A stretch of DNA of 64,000 nucleotides from Typha latifolia (GCA_019914945.1 CM034099.1:8321001-8385000); one strand, 5' to 3'. Numbered from the stretch's first letter, positions 34,081 to 47,037 are shown. Numbers and translations are program-made. Notes: a model not told the origin generated them from the sequence alone.

Positions 34081-36771
34081 TTATACTTTCCTCCTATCTT
34101 TATTTATTTATTTATTTATTTTTTCCATGAAAAATAAATGGCAGAATATATAAAAGAAGATTTTTGTTTCTTGCCATTATCCAAGCCTAGTTATTAAGGA
34201 TAATTATATTTGAATTCCTCATTTATCACCGCTTTCCGTGTAACCAATCTCAACTTTTATGACGCATTAACTACTAGAAATATTTCATTTAAAGCTGTGC
34301 ACTATTTTCTCTCTTTCTTCCTTACAAAACATAGGGTAAACATGTTATATAGACACACACGTGATTTTTACGTGATAATTTATGAATTGAAAAATAATGT
34401 TATGTCCCTTGCTAAGATGGATTAGGTGGTGGATGGATGGTGGTGATGATGGTGGTATCGGTGGATTTGAAAAAATAAGAAAGAAAGATGAGGAAAGGAG
34501 AACGACGTCCTTGAATAAGGTCACGGATCGAAAGATCGAGAGATAAGAAGAATAAGAGATAAGAATGTGATATAAAGTGAAGGAAATATTAGAGAAATAG
34601 ATTCTTTTAATGAAATTAAGATAAATTTTCTTTAGTTTGATATAAAGTAGATTGATAAAATGTATACTAATAATAAATTGGTGATTGAGTTAGTGTGTAA
34701 TATAAGATGTAATTTTGATGAAATATTTAGCTGTTAGTTTGAAATAAGAGAGTTGGATTTCAAAATAAGGAAAAAGTTATGGATGCATGCATTTAAGTCT
34801 ACACAAGTGTGACTATAAATATGTTAAAAGCATTAGATTAATTTTCAACACTTCATCCTGACCCCAAAGAGCAATTTTATTATTCTTAAATATTTTAATA
34901 TTAATGTAATTATTACTCCTTATATTAGTATTGAACTAAATATTAGAATAACGTATGCTTAGTATTAGTTTTCTTCTCTAGTATTAAAAATTAGAATAGT
35001 TATTGCCTATTCCACTCTTATTCCACAGGTGAACATAAGCTTAGATAACTAATTAAGTCGAGTTAGACTAAGCTAATTGTGCTAGAATAGAGGTGATATT
35101 GGAGTTGAATGAGTATCCGAGTCAATAGCTAATTGTTGCTATGGAATACGTTAATGACACAATAAATTTTAACTAATTCAAAAGGCTTTCGTCTCCCTCC
35201 AATTGGAAATTATCTTCCTTTGATGTGTTCCCAAATAGTAGATTCCTCTAATATATCTAATTATAGTGTTAGAAGTGTGATATGCACAAGTTGTCTATTA
35301 TTTAATAACTTAAGCTTTTGATTCAATTAGTTATTTAACATGATATCAACTCCATTACTTGATAAAACTCCCTGCTTTGTATGCTAAACTATGCTGTATG
35401 CCTCTAACTATACTTTTGTTAATTTCAAAATCACCACCACATGAGGGTTTAGTTTCACATGAAAGAATTTACATAGTCTTTTGACCATCATCTAGTAGCT
35501 TAGGCTAAGTTGGCTTGTGTAATAAGACCAATACTAGTATAGTTATTTTACTTTTTTTATAATAGCATAAAAGAGTTTTTACCGATATAAACTATTTTAG
35601 TGTTTAGTTGTATATTAGTATAATCTGAATTGAGTCTGACTATGAAATTAGGTGGATTAGATTGGTGAAATCATTACCTTCAATTTTCCTATTCTTATTC
35701 AACATTTGGATTCTATCTAGGACGAAACCACGATCAAACTGCGATGGAGAGATGAAGATGGATGGATGAGATTAATTCTGGATTTGTTTTACTTACATCT
35801 CTTTGTTTTATTCTTTATAAATAGGGTATTATAGTTTGTATCTTAAGAATGAAAGAAGGAATACTGAAGTTTATCTTTATCTTCTCCCCTCTATCTCACT
35901 CACGTCCTTTATTCTAGCCGTCACCCACCACCAAGGCCGACGTCCTCTTCCCCTTTCGTCTATCAATCCTCTTAGTCCTTAGGGCCGGTCTACTTTTTCC
36001 TCCTCTTCCCCTCTAATCTGATATCCATTCATGATCCACGCCATCTACTTTGCTATCCACACCATTGCTGTCGTTTAGATCACATCACACCTAGCACTGC
36101 CATCACTAAACTGCCCACCGTCATCACCATAAATACACCTCGAGAGCTAGTCCATATGAAGAAAAAAAAAGAGAGTGATTCAAATGATAGTTAATTAAAA
36201 TTATTTTCAAGAGTAAAATAATAATTAGTATACATAAATATATTAAATTGGAAGAGGAGAGGAGAGATAAGTAGATATTACTATACTAATATAGACCTAA
36301 ATAGTTGCTTACTTAATGTACTAGTATAAAAAAATTATATCAGAATAAATATATTTTCTAAGTTTTTAAACTGAGTTAAGTTCTAGAATTTGGTCAAAGG
36401 ATTGCAGACTAGAATCTAATTTAGAAAGCAGGACATGTTTTAAATAACATTGTGTTTCCACCATAAAGATTAGAGGAAGTCCATTTGCTCATTTGGAGGA
36501 AATTAGCAGTATGATAGATGCTTGCCTGCAAATTGCAATGAAGCACAGCAGCTGCAAAATAGAAAAACATCCAAGAGCAATTCGTTTTGGTGCTTTCAGC
36601 TAGCATATTTGACTCATATATATATATATATATATATTCACATCATGGCAAAAAAGACAGTAACTAATGTACAGAAGTATAAGTTATGATATAGTGACAG
36701 AGATAAGCCCTCTTTGATGAACATTACATGACTGCATAATACTGAATATTTACATATTTATAGAACAGCAG
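34081..36771. other. Gene-free region downstream of FHY1
   Basis: Starts with a TTTA run (about 34098-34120). A candidate solo-LTR-like segment begins TGTTAGAAGTGTG near 35268 and ends ATTTAACA before TGATATCAAC near 35343. The FHY1 3' UTR should occupy the last few hundred bases. An AT run lies at 36619-36638. No gene. Confidence 0.45.
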
Positions 36772-38525
36772 CTAAAGCATGAGCATGGAAAAGTATTGCT
36801 CGAATTCTTGATCAATAGTTGTTTTTGACGCACCCAATCGAGCATCTGTAAATGGGGCAGTATCATTAACATTTAGGCACCAAAGTGTAAGGAAGCATAT
36901 GAAATGAGTTATGACAACAAGTACTCAAATTTATACCATGTCCAACTGCCTGTGCAGATGAAATTTTAGGCATATTTGATGATATACCATTGGAACAATG
37001 CATGTCATCCTCACTCACTGCATCTGAAATCATCAGCCCAAGTTTTGCAAATTCTGCGATAGTGTGATCATCATATGCTTCCATTCCAGGATATAATGCA
37101 TTCGTGTTCTTGCATTGTGGATCAAATTGCAAATCATCCCGTGAAATTTGCTTGTTGTTTTCTTCATCCATGCGATCAATGTCTGATTCTTCTTCTGGTG
37201 CAGTTGTTGTTTCTGTGTCATTTACTTCGTTAGGGGAATTTTCATCGGACTCTAAGCTTTCTGGAGTCAGTAACTGATCACAATAGCTACTTGACCGGTC
37301 TCGAAATTTGTGTTTCGGCACTGGCATGATCAAATGACTCAACTTCCTTTTCTTGCTCAGTTCGATTCCAATAGGTGAAACTTCTTCAACAGAATCGGAG
37401 CTGCAAAAGTAGGTCACAATATCGTATTCGGTGTGACAACAAGATGCAGTGAATGAAGACTCCCTGACTCATTGCTACAATACTATCCTAAACTCGGCCA
37501 ACCGAAATAGAAACAAGAAAAGTACAGTAATACTTGATAATTTCAGAATCTGAAACCATACACCCTTAATGTAGGTTTCTTTTCTTAGTGGAGTGCAGCT
37601 GCCAAGTTTGCAGAATAACCAAAATCTCAAACAGTAAGTTGTGTATTTAAATGCTAATCAGCCTTTTCTTTTTTCTTTAGGGAGGTGACATACCTTTCTC
37701 ATGTTAACAATGATAAATTTCCATTATTACGTGTACTGGAAAAGAATGAGCAACAATAACTCACATAGATGCACAACAGTGCAGCTTATCATGGCAGGAA
37801 AGAAGCAAAAGCTAAAGCCTATAGATTATGGATCCATTATATTATATTATATCAAACTTTTCACAACTGATCTTTCCCTCCATGAGGTCAAAATAAACTC
37901 AATGCATCAAAAGCTCAAAAGACTAAAAGCGAGAACTGGAAGCTAAATAAATCATAGAATTTAAATAATACAACATGAAAATGACAGCAGGCATCAGTGA
38001 CCAACAATGACAGAATTCAACAAACTTCTTAAAGATCACAAATTTGCAAAGCAATATATCTCAGAATACTAATCTGACACCAATAAATGCAAATAAACTT
38101 ATCAAAACCATCTCATTACTCGTATGAAGAGGGAACTAGATGAAACAAAAGCATCAGCATGTAAACTGTTCAAAGGACGATATATTCCTTCTCATCGTGA
38201 TATATTAATAGATACGGTGAAGGCTAAACCAACCCCGTAGAAGATCAAGAAGAAGAAATCAAAGTCTACAACTGGGTGTGAAACAACTAAAAGGGTGCGT
38301 GGATTCCGAGGACTATAGTGATCATAAGACACTAAATTGGCTAACTTTTTAAGCACTGACATAGAGTGTCTGAAACTTTTTGGACCAAATTAGATCCGAT
38401 GTGAAAAATTAAAGCTTGGTAAAGGGACTTTGAGGCAGCAATAAAAGGAAGGAGATTAAATGGGATAAAAAGAAAGAAATTTCCAACCTATTGAACGTAG
38501 TCTTCTTCTCCAAGTCTTCATCCAT
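36772..38525 (-). CDS. FHY1: FHY1/FHL-type phytochrome A nuclear import protein
   Basis: Three exons on the minus strand: 38525-38488, 37400-36937, 36845-36772, with GT-AG borders in frame, giving 191 aa. Exon 1 encodes only 12 residues plus two bases. SKKRKLSHL at about 28-36 is a basic nuclear localisation signal, followed by further basic residues (PKHKFRDR). The middle is acidic and looks disordered. The C terminus (about 168-191), ending TTIDQEFEQYFSMLML, is the conserved motif that binds light-activated phytochrome A in this family. FHY1 and its paralogue FHL carry phytochrome A into the nucleus for far-red responses. Length fits (Arabidopsis FHY1 is about 200 aa). Whether this is FHY1 or FHL cannot be told, as many monocots have only one. 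An alternative start inside exon 2 would lose the spliced N terminus. Confidence 0.92.
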
Positions 38526-40207
38526 TTAAGAAATCAGAGGAGGAGGAGCAAGGATTGAACTCGAATTTGGGATTCGGATGTTAAATTTGTGGCTTTCTTA
38601 CTGTTTGGGCGACCCGTGAGTCGTGCGAGCAAATATCGCAATGCCTAGCGCGAATCTCGAGGTGAAGATGAACGGCAGATCGGCTGGAAATTTCTTAGCG
38701 CGACGCCGACGACGCCGCAGTGCCTCACCGACGATGGATAACTCCTACGCGAAATTACATATAAGACCTCAACTTTAAGAGAAATTTGATGTTTAAATTA
38801 TAACCATGCTCACATTTTATGTTGCTTGCAAATAGGATTTACTTTGCTGCAATCATATATTAAATATGTACATAAAATGTATATTAATGAATAAGTAAAA
38901 TGTGATCATTTTTTATAAAAAGGAAAGTTATGCTTTAGTGCTATTAGCCTAAATTTATTTCATCTCCTATAATTTTATTTGTCTCACTTTATCCTCATGT
39001 GTTTATATCTTATCTAAATCCGTAACCTTTTCTATTATATTTGATTAAATTAGAGCTCGAATTTAAAAATTCTTATTAGAAACAAAGTTGTATAAGTTTA
39101 GATAAACTTTCAATCGTATTTAAAAAATATTGATCGTATTTCAATTGACAAAAAATTATATATTTTTATTATATTTTTATCATCTAAAATTAAATTAATA
39201 TTATATTTTAAATCAGTTGAAAATTTATTTAATCATCTATAACTTTATATCTAAGGAGTATCTTTTATTTGACTCATAATTTAGTTAAATATAATAAAAA
39301 AATTAATAGTTTTACTTTAGTCTATACCACAAAATAGTGAAGTGATTTTAAGTCTAATCACGTAAGAAAAAAAATATAATTTTTAATTTTCTTATAAAAA
39401 ATAATGTGCATAGAAATTATGCACTGCTTATAAAAAAAAAATTGCATTTTTACATATAAAAGATTAAAAGGTGGCATCATAGAGATAAAAATGGCTTTGT
39501 CTGGGTTTTAGTCAGTGCTTACTAGTATGATCATATGATCATAGAGTTGAATTATTTTATAAATCATCCAGTCTTTTGCATTAAAAAAAAGTATATAGAT
39601 TTAAGATATATTATTTCCACCTTAGCTAGTGCCAGGAACCACATGAATTCTTGAGAAAAATACAACTATGAAATCTATGATGTCTTTTTGTCAACTTTGT
39701 AGAAGAGATATCAGGCCAAAGAAGAAGAAAAAAAAAAGAAATCTTTATTGAAGAGACATGGCTAGCTATATGAGTTGTCAGTTTCAAGCATAGTGCTTCT
39801 CTGCCATAATTTTTCTTTAATATTAAAGAAATAATATTTATTAAGACCTATATAGTTACAACTCAAATAAGATGATAGAAAGCTCTCTGACTATTTTAAG
39901 TTTGCCATTTTATTAAATATTTTTATAATGTGTTTAATTCATCTTAAAATTTAATTATGTGATTAGGTAAATTATAAAACTGTTAACTAAGACGACGAGT
40001 TTTAAATTAATAGTTGCAGACCTGTTAACAACTTATATTAAAAAAGTTATTAATTTTTAGAGAAATTTTTATATAAGTCACTCGAATTTCCAATTTAACA
40101 ATTTTGAAATATAAATTGCTCCCCTAGAACTTAATAGTTTTTTTAGTGCTTTTTAAATTTTTATACAATATGTCGATTTTATAATACTAGTTAAAATCTT
40201 CATAAAA
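38526..40207. other. FHY1 upstream region and AT-rich spacer
   Basis: The first 230 bases are moderately GC-rich and should hold the FHY1 promoter. The rest is very AT-rich with imperfect repeats near 38760-39370 that resemble MITE arms but whose ends I cannot define. No gene. Confidence 0.45.
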
Positions 40208-40288
40208 GTCAAGATGGCCGAGTTGGTCTAAGGCGCCAGTTTCAGGTACTGGTCCGAAAGGGCATGGGTTCGAATCCCATTCTTGACA
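40208..40288 (+). tRNA. tRNA-Leu, anticodon CAG
   Basis: Complete class II cloverleaf without intron. Acceptor stem GTCAAGA (40208-40214) pairs with TCTTGAC (40281-40287), with discriminator A. The D arm is GCC...GGC. The anticodon stem CCAGT/ACTGG encloses loop TTCAGGT, with anticodon CAG at 40243-40245. The long variable arm is typical of tRNA-Leu. The T arm is ATGGG-TTCGAAT-CCCAT, containing the B box GGTTCGAAT; the A box overlaps the D arm. A run of T near 40315 could end RNA polymerase III transcription. It reads CUG codons. Confidence 0.97.
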
Positions 40289-42585
40289 GCTAATTAATTA
40301 TCCAAAGTTTGGTAGTTTTTTGGTTTTCTAAACTTCAGATTCTTCCCTATCTAGTTTACTTGTGGATTCAACTCAGTTTATGCAACACATTGCATTGTGA
40401 ATTTGTGATATAACATCTGTTTTTGTCAATGTTATTCTCCTCGGCATATTGTCGAGCAACATGACTGCACATTTGTGAATAGGCAATTACAAAATACCAG
40501 CTTGCAACTTATGTAGCCCAGAATGTATTAGAAACTTGTTACTGTTATCATTCCCTTGCAAAGATTGGCATTGAAATAATGACAATTGCTTAACTAGCTG
40601 GGCGTTCAGTTTGTCTCTCGCTTCTGATGTATTGCTGAAGCTCCAGTGATTTTCTTTTTCTTTTTCACATGCAGAAAGGAGAATTAGAGTACAGTGAGAA
40701 CTATAAGATATATGCTTCTACCATTACTCACCTTAATCACACAAGAGTACCAGATATTGCAACAAACTTTATGTATTACTTGGCCTGGAAAAAAACCATG
40801 TTCAAATAATCACAGATCATTCTCATGCAAGAAAAGCAGGTGATACAGAAATGCTGCCAGCCAAACGAAATGAGGCAGAACTTCAAACTCTCATCATAAG
40901 AACAGCGAATACAAATGCAGCTCCCCATCCTTGTACTGTACGGCATGCCGATAAGTTGATATTAGTCTGCAGCTACCTGAGGGCAATAGTGCTCGTTAAG
41001 AAGTCTTACTGACTCTAAAGAAATGATGTAAATGTTAGCTACCATATGAAGACAAGCAATTCAACAAATCTGCTTGCAGCCCATTCATTCTCTTGTGCCA
41101 TCAGTTATTCTTTTAGGGCTTAATAAGGAGCAGGGGAACGTAATGTTTATTGTTTAAGTTAGCAATCAGTCCATAAGGGAAAGTAATGACTGCAGATCGA
41201 AGAGGTCTGATAACAAAGTGAAGTAATCTTTGTAATAGAGTAATGCATCATGGTATCAGGAAGTTACAGAAACAATAAAATGTCCCCAGAAAAAAATTAA
41301 ATAGGGATGGGGTTTCAATTTCAATTTATCTAGCTGAAGATGAAATCACATGCTGCCAATAATTAAAGGAAGTCTCCGTTGTTTCATTATGATAACCTGC
41401 TGAAAAAGTTTCTACTGATTCTGCATACTACACACTATTGTGACAAATGCTAGGTTGCCGGATTAAAATTGAATGATGCTTGGAGTCGTAATTTTGTACG
41501 CACAAAAATGATACTTCTTACTTATTACAAGTTACCTGGTGCTATGGTTCCTTGTAAATACCATTTCAAGAAACACTGAAGTGCTGTGGAAATAATGCAG
41601 ATGCAGAAAGAGCATAGAAGGTCGTAGGCCTCAAGGTTCCGTGTTTTTATCCTCTTGGAAATGTTTGACAATGATTACCAAGTTGCACAAGGTGACTACC
41701 TCTGATATTTTAATTGTGGTTATTGTTGAAGAACAAGAACACTTATAAAAAGACTAGAAGAATAACTGAATAAGTCAATGTTCCACGTATCGAGCGGTAT
41801 GTAGTGTGCCATTAGATACATAATGTGCTAAAAGGGATTTTGCATAATACTGGTTGGCATATCTTTACTGCCCCTGTGACTCCATGTGCCAACTGCCGAC
41901 CTTCTTCCGTCATATACAGGAATCATGCTTACAAGTATATATACAATCCGGTCTATCCTATATTATATTGTAATATAGTTTGAATAATCAGAGATATTAA
42001 GGTCTGAAACAGTTACAACCTTGTTGAAAGAGTTAACAGGGATCAAAATTACAGCTTAAGTGTTTGCAGTATATTAAAGTTGATCCCATGGAGAATGTAA
42101 AGGATAGACATTCTGATGTACATACTGGCTGAGGAAGTAAATTGGCCAGAACAGATAGGGCTTTCACATACTCAGTTGGGCATTGATCCTACTTAAGTCT
42201 TTTTTCTTCGTTCTAGATACCTACAAATAAGTTTGATAAGGCATACAAGATAAGCAAAAGCAAATGATTGTGTCTAAGTATACTTGGTGAATTTAAACAG
42301 ATATTTCCATTCATCTAAGTTTTTCTCTTCCTCTTTCCATATTCTTCTATAATGTGAAAAACCTCTTGGTTTGTAGGTGTCTAGGATCCAACAAAGACAG
42401 AAAGGAATAGTTGGTTTTATGTAATTCCATGACTCAACATGCATCTGAATTTCTTATCATGACAAGGATACCATTTTTTACTGTCTCAAATGCAGTAAAC
42501 CACACATAAATCAATTAATCAAGGGACTAAAAAAATTGAAAAAAAAAAAGAGAAACAAATATTCGCTCACATTGGTAGCATGGAG
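40289..42585. other. Gene-free region between tRNA-Leu and the plastid membrane protein gene
   Basis: About 2.3 kb with no open frame above 60 codons on either strand, and less AT-extreme than the neighbouring spacer. No repeat or transposon ends recognised. A non-coding transcript or a long 3' UTR cannot be excluded. Confidence 0.45.
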
Positions 42586-43265
42586 CTAATCATCCTCTTC
42601 CTCAATTTTTTGGCCAAAACCTCTCGGCCCAGCCCTTGCCTTGACCTTTTTCTTCTTCCCACCTTTCTTTTTGTTTTCAGACTCTTCTTTCTCAAACTTA
42701 TCTCTCTCCCTTTTCTGCAGAAAATCTTGCACTGCCAAGTAGATAACCTGCCCCAGTTGCAAAATTAGCGACGACTCAAGCCACAAAACTCTCCTTTAAC
42801 ACAATAACAGTAGAGTCCACCATCAAAACAACTGGGGAAAGAAATAAATTAAATTCAAATAGTAGCCCTTGAAAAGCTAAAAGGCCACCAACCCACATAG
42901 CATTAGAGCCATGGGAATAAGAAAGTTACCCCAATTGTGAGAATGGAGAGACTAACGAACGCAATGGCGAGAAGAGCCCCGACGATAGAGGAGACGGCGC
43001 CATCCTCGGTGGAGGGCGGAATCAACTGTTGGGCTTTCTCTATCGCGGCCTCAGAAGTCAAGGCATCTCCTGTGCCAGCGCAAATCCTCCAAAGCTGAGA
43101 CCTTTGCCCTTGAACTTTGCCTACTACTCTTCTCCGCCGTAAGAGAGCAGACGAGGTCTCTGGGAGAGTTGGATTCGCAAGGTTGGAGATGGGAAAGGAG
43201 ATAGATTTAGGAGCAGTGATGAGAAATACGGATGGAGGCATCGATACTACTGTTGCCAATGCCAT
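42586..43265 (-). CDS. Small plastid-type single-span membrane protein
   Basis: Two exons on the minus strand, 43265-42930 and 42747-42586, joined in phase 0 (GT-AG) to give 165 aa. Residues 1 to about 60 are rich in Ser, Pro, Val and Arg (ALLRRRRVVGKV) and lack acidic residues, like a chloroplast transit peptide. One membrane span follows, about residues 92-118 (SIVGALLAIAFVSLSILTIG continuing across the splice). The tail is strongly charged, with a Lys-rich KKKGGKKKKVKARAGPRGFG and an acidic EEEDD end. I do not recognise a named family with certainty; it looks like a conserved uncharacterised plant thylakoid or envelope protein. The clean splice join into VIYLAVQDFLQKRERDKF supports a real gene. 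Confidence 0.8.
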
Positions 43266-44463
43266 CCTCTCATCTGGAGCTCCTTGGGACGAGGAAGAGG
43301 GTGGGAGGAGAGCTAACCGGAGAAACGGTGGGCCCCCCTGGTGGATTAGATTCTTTATCTCTTACAAATTTTCACTAAGGCCCAGCAAAATTTCCAAATT
43401 TTGAGTTGATAACCACATGCACAACCCTCCAATATAATAATTAGGCAAATACTTATAATAACCCTAGTCTAATTCCTAATATTAATACAATAATCTCGAT
43501 TTCCTCTCTTTAATTACAAATGTAAGGATTCGAAAATTATCGAGAAATAATTAGGTCGGCAAGTTTTATTATTTTCCACTTCTTTCTCCATTTGAGTATA
43601 AAAATTAACCATTTAAGAGATTAGATTCAAATTAAATTTAAATTTATCTTATTTGATTCAAAATGATAACCTACCACTTCAAACCTCTCTCTCTGCTGTC
43701 AAAATAATCAAATCGAAAAAAAACAATGCTTCTTTAGTCGCTCTCTCTAACTGGTTTAGGAGAGATCTCCTTTATACCCTTAAGTCTATCAATGGCTAGA
43801 TCTGTGTTTCATACTAAACACATACATAAAAAGGAGAGGCTATTTACACCAAAGATTCTTCAAAGTTTTGATAATAGTAACATTGAGCTCAAACTAATTA
43901 CACTCATTTTCTAAACTACATAAATTTTTTTATAAGGAAGTGTCCATACTTTATATTGGAGGTATGTACAAAAGCCTAATCTTGTTATTACCATAACTAA
44001 AGGAGGATATGAAAGAAAGATCTAAATATTATCAAGCCCAACATAAGAAATGTAAGGTGAAATTTGAGCCCATATGCCTAAAATAAAACAATTAGAAAAA
44101 AAAGGTAGAATCATGAAGGAACAGAATGTGGCAAGAGTTAACATATAAACAAATTTCCAATTTAACAACTTTTTTGTCAAAAGGAATCAAATGTCTTCTC
44201 AATGTCCATTTTGAAACAATTACAGGAGTATGAAAATGGGATGCAGATCCTCTGCAGCTTAGGCTACCAAAGAAGCGGCACTTTTTTTTTTTCCTCCCTA
44301 CTTTTGCTTTTAACTGCTACATCTATTTTGGATCAGCTAAACTTCATGGGTATACAGATAATAAAAAAAAAAATCAAAAGAAGTGCATCTCTGTATAAAG
44401 GTTCTTCTGACCATGTTCCGAGATGGTATTTGAATTAGTGTGTCTCCATTCAAAAGCATATCA
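43266..44463. other. Intergenic spacer
   Basis: Includes the promoter of the minus-strand plastid protein gene (just above 43265) and the 3' UTR of the PPR gene (just below 44464). AT-rich, with no gene or defined element. Confidence 0.5.
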
Positions 44464-45846
44464 TCACGTAATTTGCATCCAAGTGCACCCCATAAACTTC
44501 TTATGTCTCCTTTTCTTGATCAGCTTCTTCATCTTGACAGCATCTAGTCTTCTTCCTGCCCCCACAAGCAAATTTGAGAGCAGCACACGACTCGCTGCAC
44601 TCTCTGGCTCAAGCTTAGATAAACTCGAAGCGGCAATTGTCGCAAGCTCAATATGACCATGATCTCGGCAAGCCCCTAGCAGTGCTCCCCAGACAAAAGA
44701 ATCTGGCTCTATGGGCATATCCTTGATAAGATCATAAGCCTCAACAAGCTTCCCTGCTCGGCCGAGTAAATCCACCATGCAAGCATAGTGCTCCAACCTT
44801 GGTTCAATTCCATGTTCTTCTTGCATGGACTGGAATAAGCTCTTTCCTGTTTCAACCATTCCTGCGTGACTACATGCTGTAAAAATTGCTGTAAATGTTA
44901 GGTGGTCTGGTTTCATGCTGTCGTTCTCCATCTGATCGAAAAGCTTGAGTGCATCGTCGCAGTATCCAGAATTCGCCAACCCAAAGATCATGGCATTCCA
45001 CGAGGCGGTACTCCTTTCTCTCATGTTATCAAAGATTTTTTTCGCTTCAGATATAAGCCCACACTTGGCATACATATCAACAAGAGAGCTACTCACAAGC
45101 AAGTCATCTTCAACACCTAGTACGACAGCATAACCATGGATCTCCTTCCCATGTCTCACATCAGCGACATTAGCGCAAGCCGGCAAGAGACTAGCAATCG
45201 TCACGGAGCTTGGCAGAATTCCAGCACTGACCACCATCTCCTGAAACATCCCAAGAGCCTTCTCATAGTGAAAATTCAGCACAAACCCAGATATAATTGA
45301 AGTCCAAGTGAACACATCAGGCTCAATCCCTTCAATCCGCATCATTATAAACAAATGCACCGCCATCTGATCATTACCCTGACGAAAGAACCCAGAAATC
45401 AGTGCATTCCAAGTCACAATATCCGCTTCTAGTCCAAAAGATCTCATCTTGACGAATAAAACCACTGCAGTCTCCGCTAATCCCCGATGGGCATAGCCCG
45501 AAATCATGGAATTCCAAACAACTAAATCCCTATCAGCCATTTTATCGAACAATAGTCGGGCAACGCCGAGAAGGCCAGATTTGGAGTACATATCGATGAG
45601 GGCACTACTGATGAAGGGATCCGAATCGAGACAACAGCGAGCGATCAAACTGTGTAAAACCTTTCCGGTTCTCAGATCAGAGAGGTTAGCACAAGCTCGG
45701 AGAACACTGGGAAGGACATAGCGCTGTGGCCCAAAGCCTTCTCTTTGCATTTGGTGGAAGAAATGGAGGGTATCTTTGTAAAGACCTTGGCGGGAAGAGC
45801 GAGCGATCAGAGTGATCCAGCGGCTGAGGTTTCTTTTGGACATCAC
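44464..45846 (-). CDS. Pentatricopeptide repeat protein, PLS class, E subgroup
   Basis: Intronless gene for 460 aa on the minus strand. Repeats are recognisable from about residue 40: LIDMYSKSGLLGVARLLFDK, VVWNSMISGYAHRGLAETAV, VTWNALISGFFRQGNDQMAV, FTWTSIISGFVLNFHYEKAL, LVDMYAKCGLISEAKKIFD and ASWNAMIFGLANSGYCDDAL, with alternating P, L and S types. The C terminus has an E-type region (YACMVDLLGRAGKLVEAYDL; FVWGALLGACRDHG) and stops soon after GCTWMQIT, so there is no DYW deaminase domain. Such proteins bind organellar RNA sequence-specifically, often in C-to-U editing. The N terminus MMSKRNLSRWITLIARSSRQ is short and basic and may act as a mitochondrial or plastid presequence, weaker than usual; the start at 45846 is the first ATG of the open frame. 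The RNA target is unknown. Confidence 0.93.
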   Translation of the reverse strand: MMSKRNLSRWITLIARSSRQGLYKDTLHFFHQMQREGFGPQRYVLPSVLRACANLSDLRTGKVLHSLIARCCLDSDPFISSALIDMYSKSGLLGVARLLFDKMADRDLVVWNSMISGYAHRGLAETAVVLFVKMRSFGLEADIVTWNALISGFFRQGNDQMAVHLFIMMRIEGIEPDVFTWTSIISGFVLNFHYEKALGMFQEMVVSAGILPSSVTIASLLPACANVADVRHGKEIHGYAVVLGVEDDLLVSSSLVDMYAKCGLISEAKKIFDNMRERSTASWNAMIFGLANSGYCDDALKLFDQMENDSMKPDHLTFTAIFTACSHAGMVETGKSLFQSMQEEHGIEPRLEHYACMVDLLGRAGKLVEAYDLIKDMPIEPDSFVWGALLGACRDHGHIELATIAASSLSKLEPESAASRVLLSNLLVGAGRRLDAVKMKKLIKKRRHKKFMGCTWMQIT

Positions 45847-47037
45847 GTTTCTAGTTTTATTCGTTTCTGGATTAAAAGGATATCATGCCTCAATAGTTGG
45901 AATGCAAATAGTGTGCACTTTATTATCTCAAGAATTTGGCGGAGAAATAAGAATATATAAAATTTAGAGTTCACGAGGATAGATAGCTCATCATGGTCTC
46001 ACTTAAAAGGCTTAATTATGAACTAAACAATAAGGTGATATGAGTTACTATCTCTAAATATATTTTTGAGTTAATTGCACTTTGACTCATCCGGTTTTAC
46101 TTTTAACTTAAAGCATTTAACTCCACGTACTTTGAACTAAAGTGTAACAGTTATTTTTTCTATCATATTTAAATAAATTATATATTGAATTTAAAGATAT
46201 TTGTTAGAGAAATTTTTTAGAGAATTTGATAAGCTTTCTGGTATATTTAAAATAATATCGTCAATATATTTATCATATTTTTGTTGTCTAAAATTCTATT
46301 GATATTATAGGGATCTTTAAAAACGATATCTAATTTGATCATATCCGATGAAAAAAAAAATAACGATTATATTCTAATCTATGCAAACCTCCACAATAGC
46401 AAGTTTTTAGATTTGATCTCTCTTGCAAAGTGAAATATAAGAAAATATTGCCAAACTACAAGAAAATCTGACCAAGGATCGAGAAAGGAAAATCAAGAAT
46501 CATGACAACTAATGCCAAAGTAGTTGTAACCAAAAAAATAAAAAAAAGTCCTAGAAATTGTACGTGATGGATAAGTTGGAGCCTGGAGAAGATGATGTGC
46601 TACTCTGCCAGGTCATCTCTGAAGCTGTAAGCCAGGCCAACAGAGAGCAAGCTGATGCAATGGGCGTAGTGGAGATGGCAAAGGGAGCAGCATCTTCTTT
46701 GCCTGATCAGGAAGAGACACAAGAGCCACCTATTCCACCCTCTACAAATCCTCATACAGGTATTTATGCATGCATGAACTAAAAGTAACAATTATAGTAT
46801 CAATCTGGCTAACTGTTAAACAAGATGAAGTTGCTGGTCCTTCTTTACGATAAGGTATTTTCGGATTATAAAGTTAAGAGATTATCCTTCATTACAATAA
46901 TCATCCTGATACATGCACAACACACCAACTATACAAAAGCTTAACAATAGTATCTGCCCAGTGTTCAGTAATTGGGTCTATTAGCAAATTCCAAAGCGAT
47001 CATGATGTGCAACTCAATCTTCTGTATGTTTTGGCAG
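45847..47037. other. Spacer between the PPR gene and GID4
   Basis: Positions about 46075-46380 resemble one arm of the foldback element at 57626-58129. A possible coding exon lies at 46567-46764 (separate entry). The GID4 3' UTR should end within a few hundred bases below 47038. Confidence 0.45.
46567..46782 (+). CDS. Possible orphan exon or gene fragment, unknown product
   Basis: The frame starting MDKLEPGEDDVLLCQVISEA has a balanced, protein-like composition of about 71 codons, unlike the AT-driven random frames around it, and contains ETQEPPIPPSTNPHTG. A good donor-like ACAG|GTATTT sits near 46757-46765, so it might be a first exon continuing elsewhere; I could not find a partner exon. 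It lies convergent to GID4. I recognise no domain. It could be a gene fragment carried by a transposon or a chance frame. Confidence 0.25.
   Translation: MDKLEPGEDDVLLCQVISEAVSQANREQADAMGVVEMAKGAASSLPDQEETQEPPIPPSTNPHTGIYACMN

Noticed and set aside
37033..37221. Shifted open frame inside FHY1 exon 2
   Set aside because: It is a shadow of the real frame, which carries the nuclear localisation signal and splices correctly to the conserved C terminus.
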